Below, in pieces: positions 54,115-62,372 of a DNA stretch of 64,000 nucleotides. The first letter of the stretch is position 1, and the number at the start of each line of letters is the position of its first letter. Origin of the DNA: Aestuariibacter salexigens DSM 15300. Its GTDB lineage: Bacteria > Pseudomonadota > Gammaproteobacteria > Enterobacterales > Alteromonadaceae. Made by a program: the position numbers and the translations under genes. Below the pieces are notes generated by a model. The model searched no databases, had not been told where the DNA came from, and was given only the letters and a program-made list of their open reading frames with translations. The stretch is from assembly GCF_000429145.1 (NCBI RefSeq), contig NZ_AUBH01000006.1:1-64000 (forward strand), in the 5' to 3' direction.

Positions 54115-54125
54115 GTGACTGTACT

Positions 54126-54731
54126 ATGCGATTACACGTTGTTTTACCTATCATATTTGCCTTGTTATTCAGCGCATTTAGCAGTGCGAATGATAAAGAT
54201 GGTTCTCATATTCAGCCTGACAATCTGTATCCAAGAGTGAAAATGGAAACCTCGATGGGCGATATCGTGGTTGAACTGAACCGCTCCCGCGCACCTATCA
54301 CCGTCAACAATTTCTTGCGTTATGTAGAAAAACGCAGCTATGAGGACACCATCTTTCATCGCGTTATCCCCGGATTTGTCGTACAAGGCGGAGGCTATGA
54401 TGTCGACATGCAGGAAAAGCCGTCTTTTAAGCCAATTTTTAATGAATCTGGGAATGGCATGAAAAACGGGTTGTACACGATTGCAATGGCGCGCCAGAAC
54501 GACCCTCATACGGCTAACCGGCAGTTTTATTTTAACCTGGGTGATAATACTAATCTTGATCCTGGGCGAGACTGGGGATATGCAGTCTTTGGTACGTTGG
54601 TGGAAGGTTATGAAGTTGTCGAGGCAATATCTCAGGTTGAAACCGACTATGACCTGAAGTACGGCTGGCCGAATGTGCCAAAAGAGCCGGTTATTCTGAA
54701 AAAAGTCACTGTTTTACCAGAAGCGTTTTAA
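54126..54731 (+). CDS. Peptidyl-prolyl cis-trans isomerase, cyclophilin type, exported
   Basis: A 201-residue cyclophilin with a signal peptide (MRLHVVLPIIFALLFSAFSSA), so a periplasmic PpiA-like proline isomerase that helps fold exported proteins. The domain shows HRVIPGFVVQGG and the substrate-site stretch TANRQFYFNLGDN. The frame starts at a TTG at 54111 that overlaps rlmG, but the ATG at 54126 begins the signal peptide. It sits 11 bases after rlmG and 19 bases before trxC. Confidence 0.9.
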   Translation: MRLHVVLPIIFALLFSAFSSANDKDGSHIQPDNLYPRVKMETSMGDIVVELNRSRAPITVNNFLRYVEKRSYEDTIFHRVIPGFVVQGGGYDVDMQEKPSFKPIFNESGNGMKNGLYTIAMARQNDPHTANRQFYFNLGDNTNLDPGRDWGYAVFGTLVEGYEVVEAISQVETDYDLKYGWPNVPKEPVILKKVTVLPEAF

Positions 54732-54750
54732 GCCAGACGGGGTATAAATT

Positions 54751-55188
54751 ATGAATATAGTTTGTCCCAGCTGTGCTGCGATTAACCGCATTCCGGAAGG
54801 CAAATCTCACGTTGATGGAACCTGTGGAAAGTGCAAAAACAGATTGCATACTTCGTCACCAGCACAGCTAACAGATGCCACATTTCAGCGCTACATTGAA
54901 AAGAACGCATTACCCGTGCTGGTCGACTACTGGGCCAGTTGGTGCGGACCCTGTCAAATGATGGCGCCTGTGTTCGCTAAACTTGCCTCTGAAACAGAGT
55001 CCATCTTGTTTGCCAAAGTCGATACGGAACACGCGCAGCAGGTGTCAGCCGCTGCCGGTATACGCAGCATCCCAACGCTAGTGCTGTTTTATGCAGGCAA
55101 AGAAGTAAACCGAGTATCTGGTGCCTTATCGGAGCATCAATTACGTGCGTGGATCGCACAATCGATAAAGGAGCTGGCAAGCCGCTAG
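54751..55188 (+). CDS. trxC: Thioredoxin 2 (TrxC)
   Basis: A 145-residue thioredoxin with an N-terminal zinc finger (Cys5, Cys8, Cys25, Cys28), the mark of TrxC, and the active site WCGPC (Cys65, Cys68). The cis-proline is in SIPTL. It is a cytoplasmic disulphide reductase that responds to oxidative stress in E. coli. It is probably transcribed with rlmG and the cyclophilin gene. Confidence 0.95.
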   Translation: MNIVCPSCAAINRIPEGKSHVDGTCGKCKNRLHTSSPAQLTDATFQRYIEKNALPVLVDYWASWCGPCQMMAPVFAKLASETESILFAKVDTEHAQQVSAAAGIRSIPTLVLFYAGKEVNRVSGALSEHQLRAWIAQSIKELASR

Positions 55189-55226
55189 AGCCTCAGACAT
55201 TAAAAAACTCTACATAAGGAAATATT

Positions 55227-55541
55227 ATGAGTGAATCGCAGATTGCCCTGCTTACCCTTTGGTTTTGCGCATTAGTGTTTTTGTTACTCGGTGCATTTTT
55301 TCGTACGCCTTCCAGCCATGGCTTCATCAATGGTCGAGAAAACATTTCGGACATTAACGCCTATGCCAACAGCGTCGGTAACTGCCTGATAACAACCGGC
55401 ATCATCATACTGACTATCGCGATGGCATTTTACGTGGAAGTAATAGGGTTGATAGGGCTTGCTGTAGGTGTTGTGCTGGGAGGCACCCTGCCAATACCCT
55501 GGATCATTCGCACACATTTGAAGTTTACTTCATCAAATTAA
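55227..55541 (+). CDS. Small membrane protein of unknown function
   Basis: A 104-residue protein with three hydrophobic stretches (about 5-26, 48-68 and 70-90) joined by a short polar loop GRENISDINAYANSVG. I do not recognise the family. AAGGA lies upstream of the ATG (55227). It follows trxC by 38 bases and may share its transcript. Confidence 0.7.
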   Translation: MSESQIALLTLWFCALVFLLLGAFFRTPSSHGFINGRENISDINAYANSVGNCLITTGIIILTIAMAFYVEVIGLIGLAVGVVLGGTLPIPWIIRTHLKFTSSN

Positions 55542-55631
55542 TGTCGTCGCACACCCTTCGTAGCCTTAGCAGTTCGCATCAGCTTTGCGTATACTTGCGC
55601 GCTTTATTTTACTGAGCTTACTTCTGTATCC

Positions 55632-57146
55632 ATGACAGCCATTGGCATCGATTACGGCACGTCCAACTCCGAGGTCGTGTATTTTGACGGACAAGGTTCC
55701 ACGCGTATAAAGCTCGACCCGCTGGACCCTGACAACGATAAGATCCGTTCTTCCGTTTTCATTTATTTTGAAAACGATCTTCCCGCGCCTCCCAAAGATG
55801 CCATTGAAGCCAAAGTCAGCCTGCTTAAATCAGCCATAATGACCAAATTGGAAAAAGCCAAGGGTGATTACTACGGTGCTGTTGACCCTAAAGAGCAGGA
55901 AATATTCAGCCGTCGCATTGACGCCCTGCGCGCCGAGTATCACAACAAACCCGGTCTGCAAAGACAAGCGATCGGCCTATTGGCTCGAGAAATGACCATT
56001 GATGAATTGCCGCTCAACCGTCTGGTCGAAACGGGCAAGTTTGCATTTGGAGAAGAAGGGTTTCGCCGTTTTCTTGCCACGCCCGATAAAGGCAGATTCA
56101 TTTATTCACCCAAAAACTTTTTAGGTGCCAACCTCGATAGCGAACAAATCAACGCCTTCACCGGCATCATTGCCAGACAGTTAGGTTATTTCAAATACTG
56201 TGCAGAGCAGCAACTTAACTGTCCTGTGAGTAAAGCGGTTATAGGTCGCCCCGTGAAGTTTCACGGGACGAGAGGCGCGGCAGGCAACCAGCAAGCTGTC
56301 AGTATTATGCAAAATGCTGCGGCACAGGCAGGATTTGAATCAGTCAGTTTTCTGGAGGAGCCCATTGCCGCCGCGTACCATATCGAGCGCACCCTGGAGC
56401 AGGACACCACAGCACTGATTGTTGATATTGGTGGCGGTACGACTGATATTTGTTGCATCCAGTTAGGGCCAAGTAAGGTTTCATCAACCGAGCGGCAGGC
56501 TGATGTACTGTCGGTTGTGGGTAAGCGCCTGGGAGGCATGGAGTGTGATAAGAGCCTTGTCCTGAAAGCAGTGGCCCCAGCCATGGGCTTAGGGCTAAAA
56601 ACACAGCAAGGATTGCCAGTTCCTCCTTCGTATTTTTCTGATATGTGTGCGGTGGATAATCTGCCGGTGTTAACGCGCTTTTTCTCGGAGGACTATGGCT
56701 TGGAAATCGCACAGACTATGTCCATAACCCCAAACTCTGAAGAGCTGGAACGGCTGATGACAGTGCATGAAAAGAAACTTTCAGCGCGGGTAGTGAACTC
56801 GGCGAGAATGGCAAAAGAGCTGCTCTCCAGCCGGGAGTCCATTACCTTACCGCTTCACTATATTGAAGCTGACTTTTCCGTAACCATAAGTAAATCGACT
56901 TTGGCGAACTCGATGCAACGCTGGTTAGATCAAGTTACGAGGCTTACCCAGGAGTGCCTGAAGAATACCTCAACAGCGCCAGAGGTTGCCATGATCACCG
57001 GCGGCATGAGCTTGTCACCCATTGTTGTTGAGTCTCTAACCACAACCCTGTTAGAAAATCTCCCCTTACTGCCAAATGATGCGTTTAACTCAATCAGCGA
57101 GGGTCTGGCGATACAGGCATACCTTGAGTACAGCTCCAATAAATAA
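55632..57146 (+). CDS. yegD: Hsp70-family chaperone-like protein (YegD-like)
   Basis: A 504-residue ASKHA ATPase of the YegD type. The phosphate-1 loop is IGIDYGTSNSEVVY, phosphate-2 is LIVDIGGGTTDICCI, and the adenosine motif is MITGGMSLSPIV. LEEPIAAAYHIE is the Hsp70 connecting stretch. A normal DnaK peptide-binding domain is missing, as in YegD, whose role is unknown. It stands alone with no J-protein or exchange factor gene near. Confidence 0.88.
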   Translation: MTAIGIDYGTSNSEVVYFDGQGSTRIKLDPLDPDNDKIRSSVFIYFENDLPAPPKDAIEAKVSLLKSAIMTKLEKAKGDYYGAVDPKEQEIFSRRIDALRAEYHNKPGLQRQAIGLLAREMTIDELPLNRLVETGKFAFGEEGFRRFLATPDKGRFIYSPKNFLGANLDSEQINAFTGIIARQLGYFKYCAEQQLNCPVSKAVIGRPVKFHGTRGAAGNQQAVSIMQNAAAQAGFESVSFLEEPIAAAYHIERTLEQDTTALIVDIGGGTTDICCIQLGPSKVSSTERQADVLSVVGKRLGGMECDKSLVLKAVAPAMGLGLKTQQGLPVPPSYFSDMCAVDNLPVLTRFFSEDYGLEIAQTMSITPNSEELERLMTVHEKKLSARVVNSARMAKELLSSRESITLPLHYIEADFSVTISKSTLANSMQRWLDQVTRLTQECLKNTSTAPEVAMITGGMSLSPIVVESLTTTLLENLPLLPNDAFNSISEGLAIQAYLEYSSNK

Positions 57147-57325
57147 CATCCGCGCCAACTTGCGTCTTAAATATAATTCCACCAGCTCGACACCGTGGTG
57201 AAAATCAGGGTCTCTTTGGTACGTATTGCAGACGGTCGGTTTTTGATAGCGCTCAGTGGCAAGAAAGGGGCTAAAAGCGGTCGCTGAAACTAACGCTGAT
57301 TGGAGCTACATTGATGCTCGCTATA

Positions 57326-57649
57326 TCAGTCTTTGTGATCTTTTGAATCTCGTCCCTTCAACATGAAGTTTCGAAGGGTTCGCTCACTTCTCATTACATA
57401 CAAAATGAATATTGAATCGCCATCTATTCGGTAAAATATGCGGCACGGTTCGACAATGACTTCGCGGTACCTAGAGTCAATAAGTTCGATAGGAACTCTG
57501 CCGGAGAGAGGGAATTCTTTTAAACGGCTGACAGTTTCAAATATGGTTTTGACTAGTTTCTTTGATGCGTTTGGATTATCAAGTGCAATATATTCTGCAA
57601 TTTCATTTAGGTCTTCTAGTGCAGGCTCTGTCCATTTTATTTGAGCCAT
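57326..57649 (-). CDS. RelE/ParE family toxin
   Basis: A 107-residue toxin of the RelE/ParE superfamily. ALEDLNEIAEYIALDNPNASKKLVKTIFETVSRLKEFPLSGR and VEPCRIFYRIDGDSIFILYVMRSER match the ParE pattern. Such proteins poison gyrase (ParE) or cut mRNA (RelE); YRID..SIFILYV leans to ParE. The ATG at 57649 overlaps the end of the antitoxin gene by 13 bases. Confidence 0.9.
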   Translation of the reverse strand: MAQIKWTEPALEDLNEIAEYIALDNPNASKKLVKTIFETVSRLKEFPLSGRVPIELIDSRYREVIVEPCRIFYRIDGDSIFILYVMRSERTLRNFMLKGRDSKDHKD

Positions 57650-57894
57650 TTACTCATTTTCTCTTGTGCTTCCGAATCAGAATATACTCTGCCTTCAAAT
57701 ACGGCTCTTTCACCACGAGCAATACCCTCTAAAATGCTCATTCTATTCTGCATTTGTTCGTAATCCTCAACATCCAAGAGGTAAGCAGACGGTTGGCCGT
57801 GCTCAGTAATTAACACAGGTTCTTTCGATTCGTGAAGGTCGGCTAATATTTTTGTAGCCTGTCTTTTCAATGTGGTGACAAGTTCTGTTTTCAT
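57637..57894 (-). CDS. Phd/YefM family antitoxin
   Basis: An 85-residue antitoxin. The N-terminal DNA-binding half reads LKRQATKILADLHESKEPVLITEHGQPSAYLLDVEDYEQM, typical of Phd/YefM; the C-terminal acidic tail would bind and neutralise the toxin. It comes first in the pair and overlaps the toxin gene. Half-sites ACTATT/AATAGT just upstream are a plausible autorepression operator. Confidence 0.9.
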   Translation of the reverse strand: MKTELVTTLKRQATKILADLHESKEPVLITEHGQPSAYLLDVEDYEQMQNRMSILEGIARGERAVFEGRVYSDSEAQEKMSKWLK

Positions 57895-57903
57895 AAAAGT
57901 GAT

Positions 57904-57934
57904 ACTATTGTGTCACTGCACTATTTGCAATAGT
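57904..57934. promoter_or_regulatory. Candidate operator of the toxin-antitoxin pair
   Basis: ACTATT at 57904, ACTATT at 57920 and AATAGT at 57929-57934; the last two form the palindrome ACTATT-TGC-AATAGT. It lies 10-40 bases before the antitoxin ATG (57894), the position expected for autoregulation by a Phd-type antitoxin. The remaining gap up to 58113 shows no supported gene. Confidence 0.5.
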
Positions 57935-58113
57935 TATATTGAGTCGATGAGACCGGAACGTGGCGCTAGTTGCCAAACAACTAAATTATCAAGCCTGAAT
58001 GGCTTTGTCTTCTTCAGCGAGGCGCCAAAACCGGTTTTGAAGGATGTCCTTTTTAAAGGGCGCTTGGGCAGCTTTTGTAGACTTTTTAGTTGCAACATCT
58101 CTCTAAAAATATG

Positions 58114-59394
58114 CTAGTGAATTCTATTGCCGTTCTTGTATGTCAATTTAACCGACTTAAGTTGGTTTAGGTTTTCTAGAGGGTTGCCACTTACAACGAT
58201 TAAATCTGCCTTTTTACCTTCCTCGATGGAACCTGTATGAGCATTAATTTTTAGCAGCTTGGCAGAATTGATAGTTGCAGCCTGTATGGTTTCCATTGGG
58301 GTCAGACCAACTTCAGTATTCAATGCTAGCATCTCTTCAATCAAAGGAGGTGTGTCGCCATAATAATCAACCCATGAATCTGTACCCACCACAAAAAGTA
58401 CTCCAGATTCATGCGCGGCTTTTGCTGCTCTTATGCCGTTAGAATAAACATGCTTTGATTTATGGTCTTTAAATGTTGTCAATGTTGGATCCAAGAAGAC
58501 TTGTTTAGATGCCATATCATTGATAAGCGCTTTGAACACAGGAGCGTCCAAATCTATTTCAAAATCGGTATAACGTTCTTTCCCAGATTTTGGTTTTTCG
58601 TTTGTTGAGCTCCATGCAAGTAAAGTGGCATGAGAGACACTGTCTATTCCAGCTGAGACTAGTTCATGAGGTAAAACAGGGATAACAGCAGCATGACCCC
58701 ACGTAGGAACTTGTTGCGCTTCTGCAGCCTCTAGGATCGCACGCGCTATGTGACTTTCCAAGTCAGCATACAACTTAATGCCACTTGCGCCACTACCAGC
58801 CGCTTGGGCAACAATCAAGTCAAAGTCCGTCTGTTCATTCACAGCTCGCATCCAGGGTATTTCTCCAGGGGTTAAACCTCGAGAAGATGAATGAGTTCTG
58901 GGGTCATCAAAGAATGAGATGCCTGACATCAGTGCGGAATAGTAAATGTTTGGTGACGTAATTTCGTCTAGAAGAGCTTGTCTGGATAAGTAACCCAATT
59001 GTCTAACATCACCTGCCATGTCACGTACACCAGTAATGCCCCCTTTTGCTAGAAATGACAGCCTACGTTTTACATCAGCGATATTATCGTATGATGAGGG
59101 GGAGGTCGCTAAATGGACGTGCATATCAAATAGCCCAGGCAGCACATAATGCCCATTTAGATTGAGTCGAAGTCCAATGTCATCTGGTAGCGCATCATGA
59201 ATATTGGTGATCGATTTGATCCTGTCGCCTTCAATTAATAGGGAATACCCCTCCATTACAACTTCGTTTTCAACATCAATGATGTTTACATTCATCAAAA
59301 GTGTTTTATTGAGATTATTGGAGTGGGAAGGCAACGAAATAAATAAGCTAAGTGCGCAGAAAAACACTATCAGTGGCGACGTTATCGTCTTCAT
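58114..59394 (-). CDS. Exported amidohydrolase (imidazolonepropionase/prolidase-like)
   Basis: A 426-residue metal-dependent hydrolase with a signal peptide (ending near PSHSN). The TIM-barrel core has the metal motif HVH (His92, His94 in FDMHVHLA), a lysine in SGIKLYAD, further histidines in WGHAAV and SVSHATLL, and the catalytic aspartate in GTDSW. C-terminal GSIEEGKKADLIVVSGNPLEN closes the composite sheet, as in cytoplasmic imidazolonepropionase-like and prolidase-like members. The substrate is unknown. AAGGA precedes the ATG. The gene is visibly A+T-richer than the core genes and sits beside a toxin-antitoxin pair, so it may have been acquired. Confidence 0.88.
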   Translation of the reverse strand: MKTITSPLIVFFCALSLFISLPSHSNNLNKTLLMNVNIIDVENEVVMEGYSLLIEGDRIKSITNIHDALPDDIGLRLNLNGHYVLPGLFDMHVHLATSPSSYDNIADVKRRLSFLAKGGITGVRDMAGDVRQLGYLSRQALLDEITSPNIYYSALMSGISFFDDPRTHSSSRGLTPGEIPWMRAVNEQTDFDLIVAQAAGSGASGIKLYADLESHIARAILEAAEAQQVPTWGHAAVIPVLPHELVSAGIDSVSHATLLAWSSTNEKPKSGKERYTDFEIDLDAPVFKALINDMASKQVFLDPTLTTFKDHKSKHVYSNGIRAAKAAHESGVLFVVGTDSWVDYYGDTPPLIEEMLALNTEVGLTPMETIQAATINSAKLLKINAHTGSIEEGKKADLIVVSGNPLENLNQLKSVKLTYKNGNRIH

Positions 59395-59522
59395 ATCAGT
59401 CCTTTATTACTAATTAGAGAGCTCGTTTCAATCGAGGGCAAACATCTTGAATATTAGCTCTGTAGGGATTAAGTAATGTCATATTTGTATCTTCGGTGGA
59501 GTTGCCAGAGTCTGGAGATTGA

Positions 59523-59672
59523 CTATTCTCCATCTGGGTCACAATTATCTCCACCGCTATTTGCCTGTAATCCTTTTTCCGGAATACCTGGTTCTATACC
59601 GCGAGCTATCGCCAATCCGACAATGGGCCCTGCGATTGGCAAAAAAGCTACAAGACCCATGTAGCTTTCCAT
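59523..59672 (-). CDS. Small ORF, single membrane segment (49 residues)
   Basis: ATG at 59672 opens a 49-residue frame with a hydrophobic core MGLVAFLPIAGPIVGLAIA, followed by RGIEPGIPEKG and an acidic tail. AAAAAGG lies eight bases before the ATG. It lies inside the 3' part of the 88-residue frame at 59557-59823, in the +1 frame, and has the more protein-like sequence of the two there. It is either an overlapping small gene or the displaced C-terminal half of a gene broken by a frameshift. Confidence 0.4.
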   Translation of the reverse strand: MESYMGLVAFLPIAGPIVGLAIARGIEPGIPEKGLQANSGGDNCDPDGE

Positions 59673-59823
59673 ATGCTTTGCCTTTTTCTAAAGCCCGTTT
59701 CTCAAATTTTGTCACTTGCTTTAATGCAGAAATGGACTTCTCCATACGCATGTAGGCAGCGGCCAACACCCCGTGCACAGCAGCGAGGATTACTAGAACG
59801 GGAAAGAAAGAGGTATTATCCAT
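59557..59823 (-). CDS. Small membrane protein ORF, possibly frameshifted
   Basis: An 88-residue frame. ATG at 59823 follows AAAGGAAT by a good distance. Residues 6-25 (FFPVLVILAAVHGVLAAAYM) are a membrane segment and 26-52 a charged helix (KSISALKQVTKFEKRALEKGKAYGK). After about residue 54 the sequence turns into Cys/Arg-rich text that looks like a shadow of the overlapping 49-residue frame. The likely history is a single two-segment protein with a +1 shift near AAAAAGG, or two overlapping small genes. No family is recognised. Confidence 0.5.
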   Translation of the reverse strand: MDNTSFFPVLVILAAVHGVLAAAYMRMEKSISALKQVTKFEKRALEKGKAYGKLHGSCSFFANRRAHCRIGDSSRYRTRYSGKRITGK

Positions 59824-59881
59824 CAGATTCCTTTCATACTAAGTGGCTGGAATGTGGTGAGAATTGACATAGCTCATGTAT

Positions 59882-60055
59882 TTAAAACTGTTCCCGTTGC
59901 CAACGTGCAGGATATAGCCCCTTAAATACGATATTTAAAAACTCGCTCTTATTTAGGATTCCACGCTTGTACTGTCGGCCATAATAAACGGCAGTAGCAA
60001 CCACGCATCCAATATATAAACAAAGGAGTAAAATTAAGAAAGAGAGGCCAAACAT
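59882..60055 (-). CDS. Small membrane protein ORF (57 residues)
   Basis: ATG at 60055 opens a 57-residue frame: one strong membrane segment (FGLSFLILLLCLYIGCVVATAV) followed by a basic tail that starts YYGRQYKRG. The composition is that of a real small membrane protein, but no clear ribosome binding site is seen. The frame remains open for 18 codons upstream of the ATG, back to a TGA, without another start. It precedes the other small ORFs on the same strand by 58 bases and may be co-transcribed with them. Confidence 0.45.
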   Translation of the reverse strand: MFGLSFLILLLCLYIGCVVATAVYYGRQYKRGILNKSEFLNIVFKGLYPARWQREQF

Positions 60056-60229
60056 TGCTAAAACTGCATGATTTTCATAGGTGCGAAGAGGAACATCTGC
60101 TGGTTGTCTTCAGCAGACTACAACCCTCGCAGTAGAGACGGTTTCTTATCTTCGCAAGACAACCGCCGTTTGTGCCTTAACGACTCTCATTGTATATATC
60201 CTTAAAGACGCTGTGATGCCCACCCACAG

Positions 60230-61459
60230 TTAGTTGAACGGGTCGCTCCATTTCGGTTCAGTGCTTACGGTTTCATCAGTAAGCGTTTTCAGAAATGCTA
60301 CCAGAGCATCTTTTTCCGCTTCGGTCAGGTTCAACCGCACCGGGTTGCCATTAGCGTCTGTTAGAGCCGGTGATAACGTTGGATGAGGCTGAATGCCACT
60401 ATTGTAATGTTCGACTACTTCTTCCAGAGTGTTAAAACGTCCGTCATGCATATAAGGCGCAGTGAGCTCAATGTTACGTAGACTTGTGGTTTTAAACCGT
60501 CCTTCAAAAATAGGATTATCAAATACCGCACCCGCGCCTTCATCAGTGGTCACACTATCCAACCCGTTGTTTTGGGGCCCAGGATTGGCACTGACAAAGG
60601 CTTCCGTGGTGTGACAGCCAAAGCAAGCGCCGCCGCCGTTCGGGATCGTTCTGAAAAATAAGCCTTTGCCTATGTTCTCTTCATCTGTGAAATTTGGGAA
60701 ATTGTCGCCTGGCGCATTTGATAAGGCGCGTCCCGTATCATATTTGCTGCTGTAACTGACAATACTTCGCACAAACTGAGCTAACGCCATAGCAATCCTG
60801 TCTGCAGTGACCTGACTCGAGCCAAATGCATTTTCAAATAATTCTGGGTAGTACTCTTGCTCTTCAACTACAGACACAAGTTGATCTAGCGTCATCCCCA
60901 TTTCTACCGGATCCTGAAAGGGTATAAGCACCTGTTGCTCTAACGTCATTGCTCTTTCATCCCAAAAGAACCGGCCACGTTGATAATACCTGGCATTAAT
61001 GAGTGTCATTGAATGTCTTGCAGTCCTGCCTCCTTCAAACCCCATACTCAATACTGCATCATCTGAAAACCCTAGTGCCTGCTTATGACAGGAAGCACAG
61101 GAAACCGTGCCATTAGCACTTAGATTTTTGTCATAGAAAAGCACGCGACCTAAGGTTGCGCCATCATTGGTAACCGGATTATTTGCCGGCGTGTTGTCTA
61201 GTCCGTTGACCGATGTAGGCAATCTCTGTCCAGGGACATTCACAGTAAAATGGTCAGGCAGATTGAGTGACTCATAGTCAAAAGACGTACTGGGCAAATC
61301 TAAAACCGAGGACTGAGTTGGCTGCTGTTGTCCTCCCTGTCCTGTCGACGATTGCGTAATAACAACGTCATCATTCAGCCCGTCTCCGCCGCATCCCGAT
61401 ACGAGCAGCACCATAGATAACGATAAACATGTGAAAAGTAATTTAAGGGAGTGATTCAC
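60230..61459 (-). CDS. Di-haem cytochrome c peroxidase (MauG/CCP family) lipoprotein
   Basis: A 409-residue protein with a lipoprotein signal (lipobox VSGC) and a Q/T/S-rich linker. Two c-type haem sites are seen: CASCH (121-125) and CFGCH (279-283); methionine and histidine ligands are plausible in the regions around them (MHDGRF, VEHYNSG). The family reduces hydrogen peroxide with electrons from cytochrome c, or modifies proteins (MauG). A GTG at 61507 would add 16 residues, but the GTG at 61459 follows AAGGAG and starts the signal peptide. It lies downstream of the Spy-like gene on the same strand, about 110 bases apart. Confidence 0.88.
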   Translation of the reverse strand: MNHSLKLLFTCLSLSMVLLVSGCGGDGLNDDVVITQSSTGQGGQQQPTQSSVLDLPSTSFDYESLNLPDHFTVNVPGQRLPTSVNGLDNTPANNPVTNDGATLGRVLFYDKNLSANGTVSCASCHKQALGFSDDAVLSMGFEGGRTARHSMTLINARYYQRGRFFWDERAMTLEQQVLIPFQDPVEMGMTLDQLVSVVEEQEYYPELFENAFGSSQVTADRIAMALAQFVRSIVSYSSKYDTGRALSNAPGDNFPNFTDEENIGKGLFFRTIPNGGGACFGCHTTEAFVSANPGPQNNGLDSVTTDEGAGAVFDNPIFEGRFKTTSLRNIELTAPYMHDGRFNTLEEVVEHYNSGIQPHPTLSPALTDANGNPVRLNLTEAEKDALVAFLKTLTDETVSTEPKWSDPFN

Positions 61460-61569
61460 GACGCGTTGCTCCTTCGAAACGTTAAATGCAGAGTGTATTT
61501 TTCGCACTTAATTTGAGAGGGGTTACCTGACTCAATGAGCTTCAGAGTCAGGTATTCGGAAGATTTGCC

Positions 61570-62229
61570 TTAATGGCGAGTAGCAGATGACTGGAGTGTT
61601 TCAAATCGCTGCCTTGCCATCTCAACGGCTGAATCGATAAACGCCTGTCGGTGCTGTAGATAGAGTGATTCCCAGGCTTCCCGACTAAAATCACCGGTAC
61701 CAATCAACTGTTGCTCTGCTGTGAGAAAAGCCTGCATGACAGAAGAGTTAGCCAACATTCTTTCCTCCCAATGGGGATGTACCTCAACATGTTCCGCTAT
61801 GCGATCCTTACGCGCATTGCGCTTCACAGTCATGATAGCGTTTAAAGCCTGTCGTTGATTGTCGTCCAGCACCTCGTATAACCTGTACTGACGCTCTGCT
61901 CGCTGCCACTTCATTTCTGCAGACAATCTCTCACGCCGTTCTAACAGTTCCCTTATTTCTGTTTCATTAAAGCTGTCGCTATCGAGAGTGGTGGCTAACG
62001 AACGCATGATGTCGCGCATCTCATCTCGGCTGTGTCGTCGTTCTTCGCGGTTGTCATGCCGCTCTGTTTGCATGATCTCGCGAAGTTGTCGTTTTTGAAG
62101 ATCAGACAAACTTAACTGCTTTACTACCTCACGCATCTGCGCACCAGGTCGCTTCCCCTCATGCGCGATAACATTCAGCGTTATCGATGCAAAGACAGTG
62201 CACACTATGACTACTACTGATTTTCTCAT
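61570..62229 (-). CDS. Spy/CpxP-like periplasmic LTxxQ protein
   Basis: A 219-residue exported helical protein of the CpxP/Spy superfamily. The signal peptide is MRKSVVVIVCTVFASITLNVIA; the LTxxQ-type motif appears as LSLSDLQKRQL and again as VLDDNQRQAL. The body is rich in Arg, Glu and His. CpxP inhibits CpxA, and Spy is an ATP-independent chaperone. The start at 62241 is possible, but the ATG at 62229 follows GGAG. It is divergent from cpxR, the place of cpxP in E. coli, so a CpxP role is likely. Confidence 0.8.
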   Translation of the reverse strand: MRKSVVVIVCTVFASITLNVIAHEGKRPGAQMREVVKQLSLSDLQKRQLREIMQTERHDNREERRHSRDEMRDIMRSLATTLDSDSFNETEIRELLERRERLSAEMKWQRAERQYRLYEVLDDNQRQALNAIMTVKRNARKDRIAEHVEVHPHWEERMLANSSVMQAFLTAEQQLIGTGDFSREAWESLYLQHRQAFIDSAVEMARQRFETLQSSATRH

Positions 62230-62282
62230 GGGCTTCTCCATTTGGGTTTATCAGTATCCTAGCGAACTGAATGCAAACTAAC

Positions 62283-62309
62283 GCAAAGGCTATGTAAAGC
62301 TTGTGTAAA
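62283..62309 (+). promoter_or_regulatory. CpxR box with three half-sites
   Basis: GCAAA (62283), GTAAA (62294) and GTAAA (62305) are each 11 bases apart, one helical turn, with six bases between half-sites. The last two form the known CpxR site GTAAA-N4-8-GTAAA. It lies in the gap between the divergent Spy/CpxP-like gene and cpxR, as in E. coli cpxP/cpxRA. Confidence 0.65.
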
Positions 62310-62372
62310 GACCGCGTAGATTCGCTACTTCGAAAGACAAATACGCGCTAGAGTAGTCAGCAAGGAGAATGT

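Noticed and set aside
57895-58113. Short open frame and possible integron attC-like site beside the toxin-antitoxin pair
   Set aside because: The frame overlaps the antitoxin start on the other strand and has no protein-like pattern. The GTTG/CAAC pieces do not form the paired simple sites of an attC, and no integrase is present.
59476-59867. Forward-strand frames of 62-78 codons in the small-ORF region
   Set aside because: They are antisense to the reverse-strand frames, which carry the membrane-protein patterns and the ribosome binding site.
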